NCBI GenBank assembly: GCA_903907865.1
Contig: CAIVPR010000184.1
Location: 1-35,874 of the forward strand
From: an uncultured Acidobacteriia bacterium
GTDB lineage: Bacteria > Acidobacteriota > Terriglobia > Bryobacterales > Bryobacteraceae
Length of the DNA: 35,874 nt
Reading direction: 5' to 3'
Shown: positions 35,651 to 35,874 of the stretch, piece by piece
How the letters are laid out: every line of letters begins with the position of its first letter
Numbering within the stretch: position 1 is the first letter of the stretch
The notes under the pieces: model-generated
Told to the model about the DNA's origin: nothing
The model's database searches: none
Seen by the model: only the letters and a program-made list of their open reading frames with translations
Position numbers and translations under genes: made by a program

Positions 35651-35721
35651 CGTCCGTTGTGGGACAGGATGGCATCCTGCGCGGAGGTCGCCGACCTCCC
35701 CACGCGCCCAAAAGGCGCGCA
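35651..35721. repeat. Interspersed GTTGTGGGGCAGG repeat, copy E
   Basis: CGTCCGTTGTGGGACAGGATGG, then CATCCTGCGCGGAGGTCGCC, GACCTCCCCACGCGCC and the GCGCC-CAAAA-GGCGC stem. It abuts the group II intron 3' end (35735), so it may be the intron's insertion context. Confidence 0.75.
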
Positions 35722-35734
35722 CCTGCCCCTCAAA

Positions 35735-35874
35735 ATCGGCATAGGGGGGACGGTCGCCCGTCCGCCCCTGCCACACCACCGGACATGCGGGTCCGCATCC
35801 GGCGGTTCGGTGGGTTTAGCCATACTTGGGGTCCAATCTCGGAAGCCCCAGCGAGTCGAATGCGGCGTTGGGGA
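35735..35874 (-). mobile_element. 3' end of a group II intron (domains V and VI), running off the right edge
   Basis: On the minus strand 35806-35775 folds as a domain V hairpin: ACCGCCGGA-TGCG-GACC-CGCA, a 2-base TG bulge, then TCCGGTGGT. Next comes a domain VI-like stem (GGCAGGGG..GACGG-GCGA-CCGTC..CCCC-TA-TGCC) with an unpaired A 8 bases from the end. The element finishes GCCGAT at 35735, matching the AY 3' end of group II introns. An open frame ending just before (stop at 35816) fits an intron-encoded protein. Confidence 0.7.
35816..35874 (-). CDS. C-terminal fragment of a probable group II intron-encoded protein
   Basis: The last ~19 codons before a TAA at 35816-35818 read PNAAFDSLGLPRLDPKYG. 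The stop lies 10 bases before the domain V hairpin, the expected place for the end of a reverse transcriptase/maturase encoded in domain IV. The fragment is too short to identify by itself; the assignment rests on position. Confidence 0.45.
   Translation of the reverse strand, partial: PNAAFDSLGLPRLDPKYG

Noticed and set aside
29308-35721. Repeat copies considered as a CRISPR array
   Set aside because: Copies are hundreds to thousands of bases apart, diverged and without regular spacers or cas genes.
35440-35823. 127-residue minus-strand open frame across the intron end, repeat E and TR2
   Set aside because: It fuses unrelated non-coding elements, and the TR2 part is out of the lectin frame.

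Overview
The window (about 60-65% GC by eye) reads as a chromosomal segment of an Acidobacteriota bacterium, most likely of the Bryobacteraceae/Solibacter type. The clues are two large Oar-like TonB-dependent receptors with an N-terminal carboxypeptidase-regulatory domain, an Acidobacteria-type VWFA-related protein, caspase-like secreted proteins, a PEP-CTERM remnant and several families of short hairpin-rich interspersed repeats. No rRNA, tRNA or CRISPR array was recognised.

Layout. 1-1212: end of a hypothetical protein running in from the left. 655-8444: two TonB-dependent-receptor-like genes flanking a coupled pair of small membrane proteins. 8451-12439: leftward housekeeping run tilS, ftsH and a HAD phosphatase whose start codon is not ATG/GTG/TTG. 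12489-15170: a diversity-generating retroelement (DGR) target locus, comprising a caspase + formylglycine-generating-enzyme-like (C-type lectin fold) gene with its variable repeat (VR1), a terminator, and a separate template repeat (TR1). 15259-19398: a VWFA-related gene broken by an amber codon, a radical SAM protein, a broken PEP-CTERM gene and a sugar-phosphate isomerase-like protein. 19519-22068: a large secreted FN3/glycoside-hydrolase-like protein. 28673-22279: a tightly overlapping leftward operon of a Gld-type ABC exporter (ATPase, permease, GldG-like, DUF4340) followed by two NAD salvage genes (pncB, pncA-like). 29004-31793: a CDGSH iron-sulfur protein and a second caspase-like protein with a DUF1566-like end. 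31794-33583: repeats and two small unknown genes. 33584-35495: second DGR locus with a reverse transcriptase pseudogene lacking the catalytic YxDD box, an intact avd gene and an orphan template repeat (TR2). 35735-35874: 3' end of a group II intron entering from the right.

The most striking result is the DGR. VR1 (13261-13370) and TR1 (13005-13115) differ at 16 substitutions, and every one falls on a template adenine; the only other difference is a one-base indel in the GC-rich 3' segment. The diversified residues lie in the C-type-lectin-like end of a secreted caspase-family protein, so the element appears to diversify a ligand-binding surface fused to a protease-like module. TR1 and TR2 share a conserved 3' RNA flank, which suggests both templates serve the same type of RT/Avd machinery, but the only RT in the window has lost its active site. 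Activity would therefore need an RT in trans, or the system has recently died.
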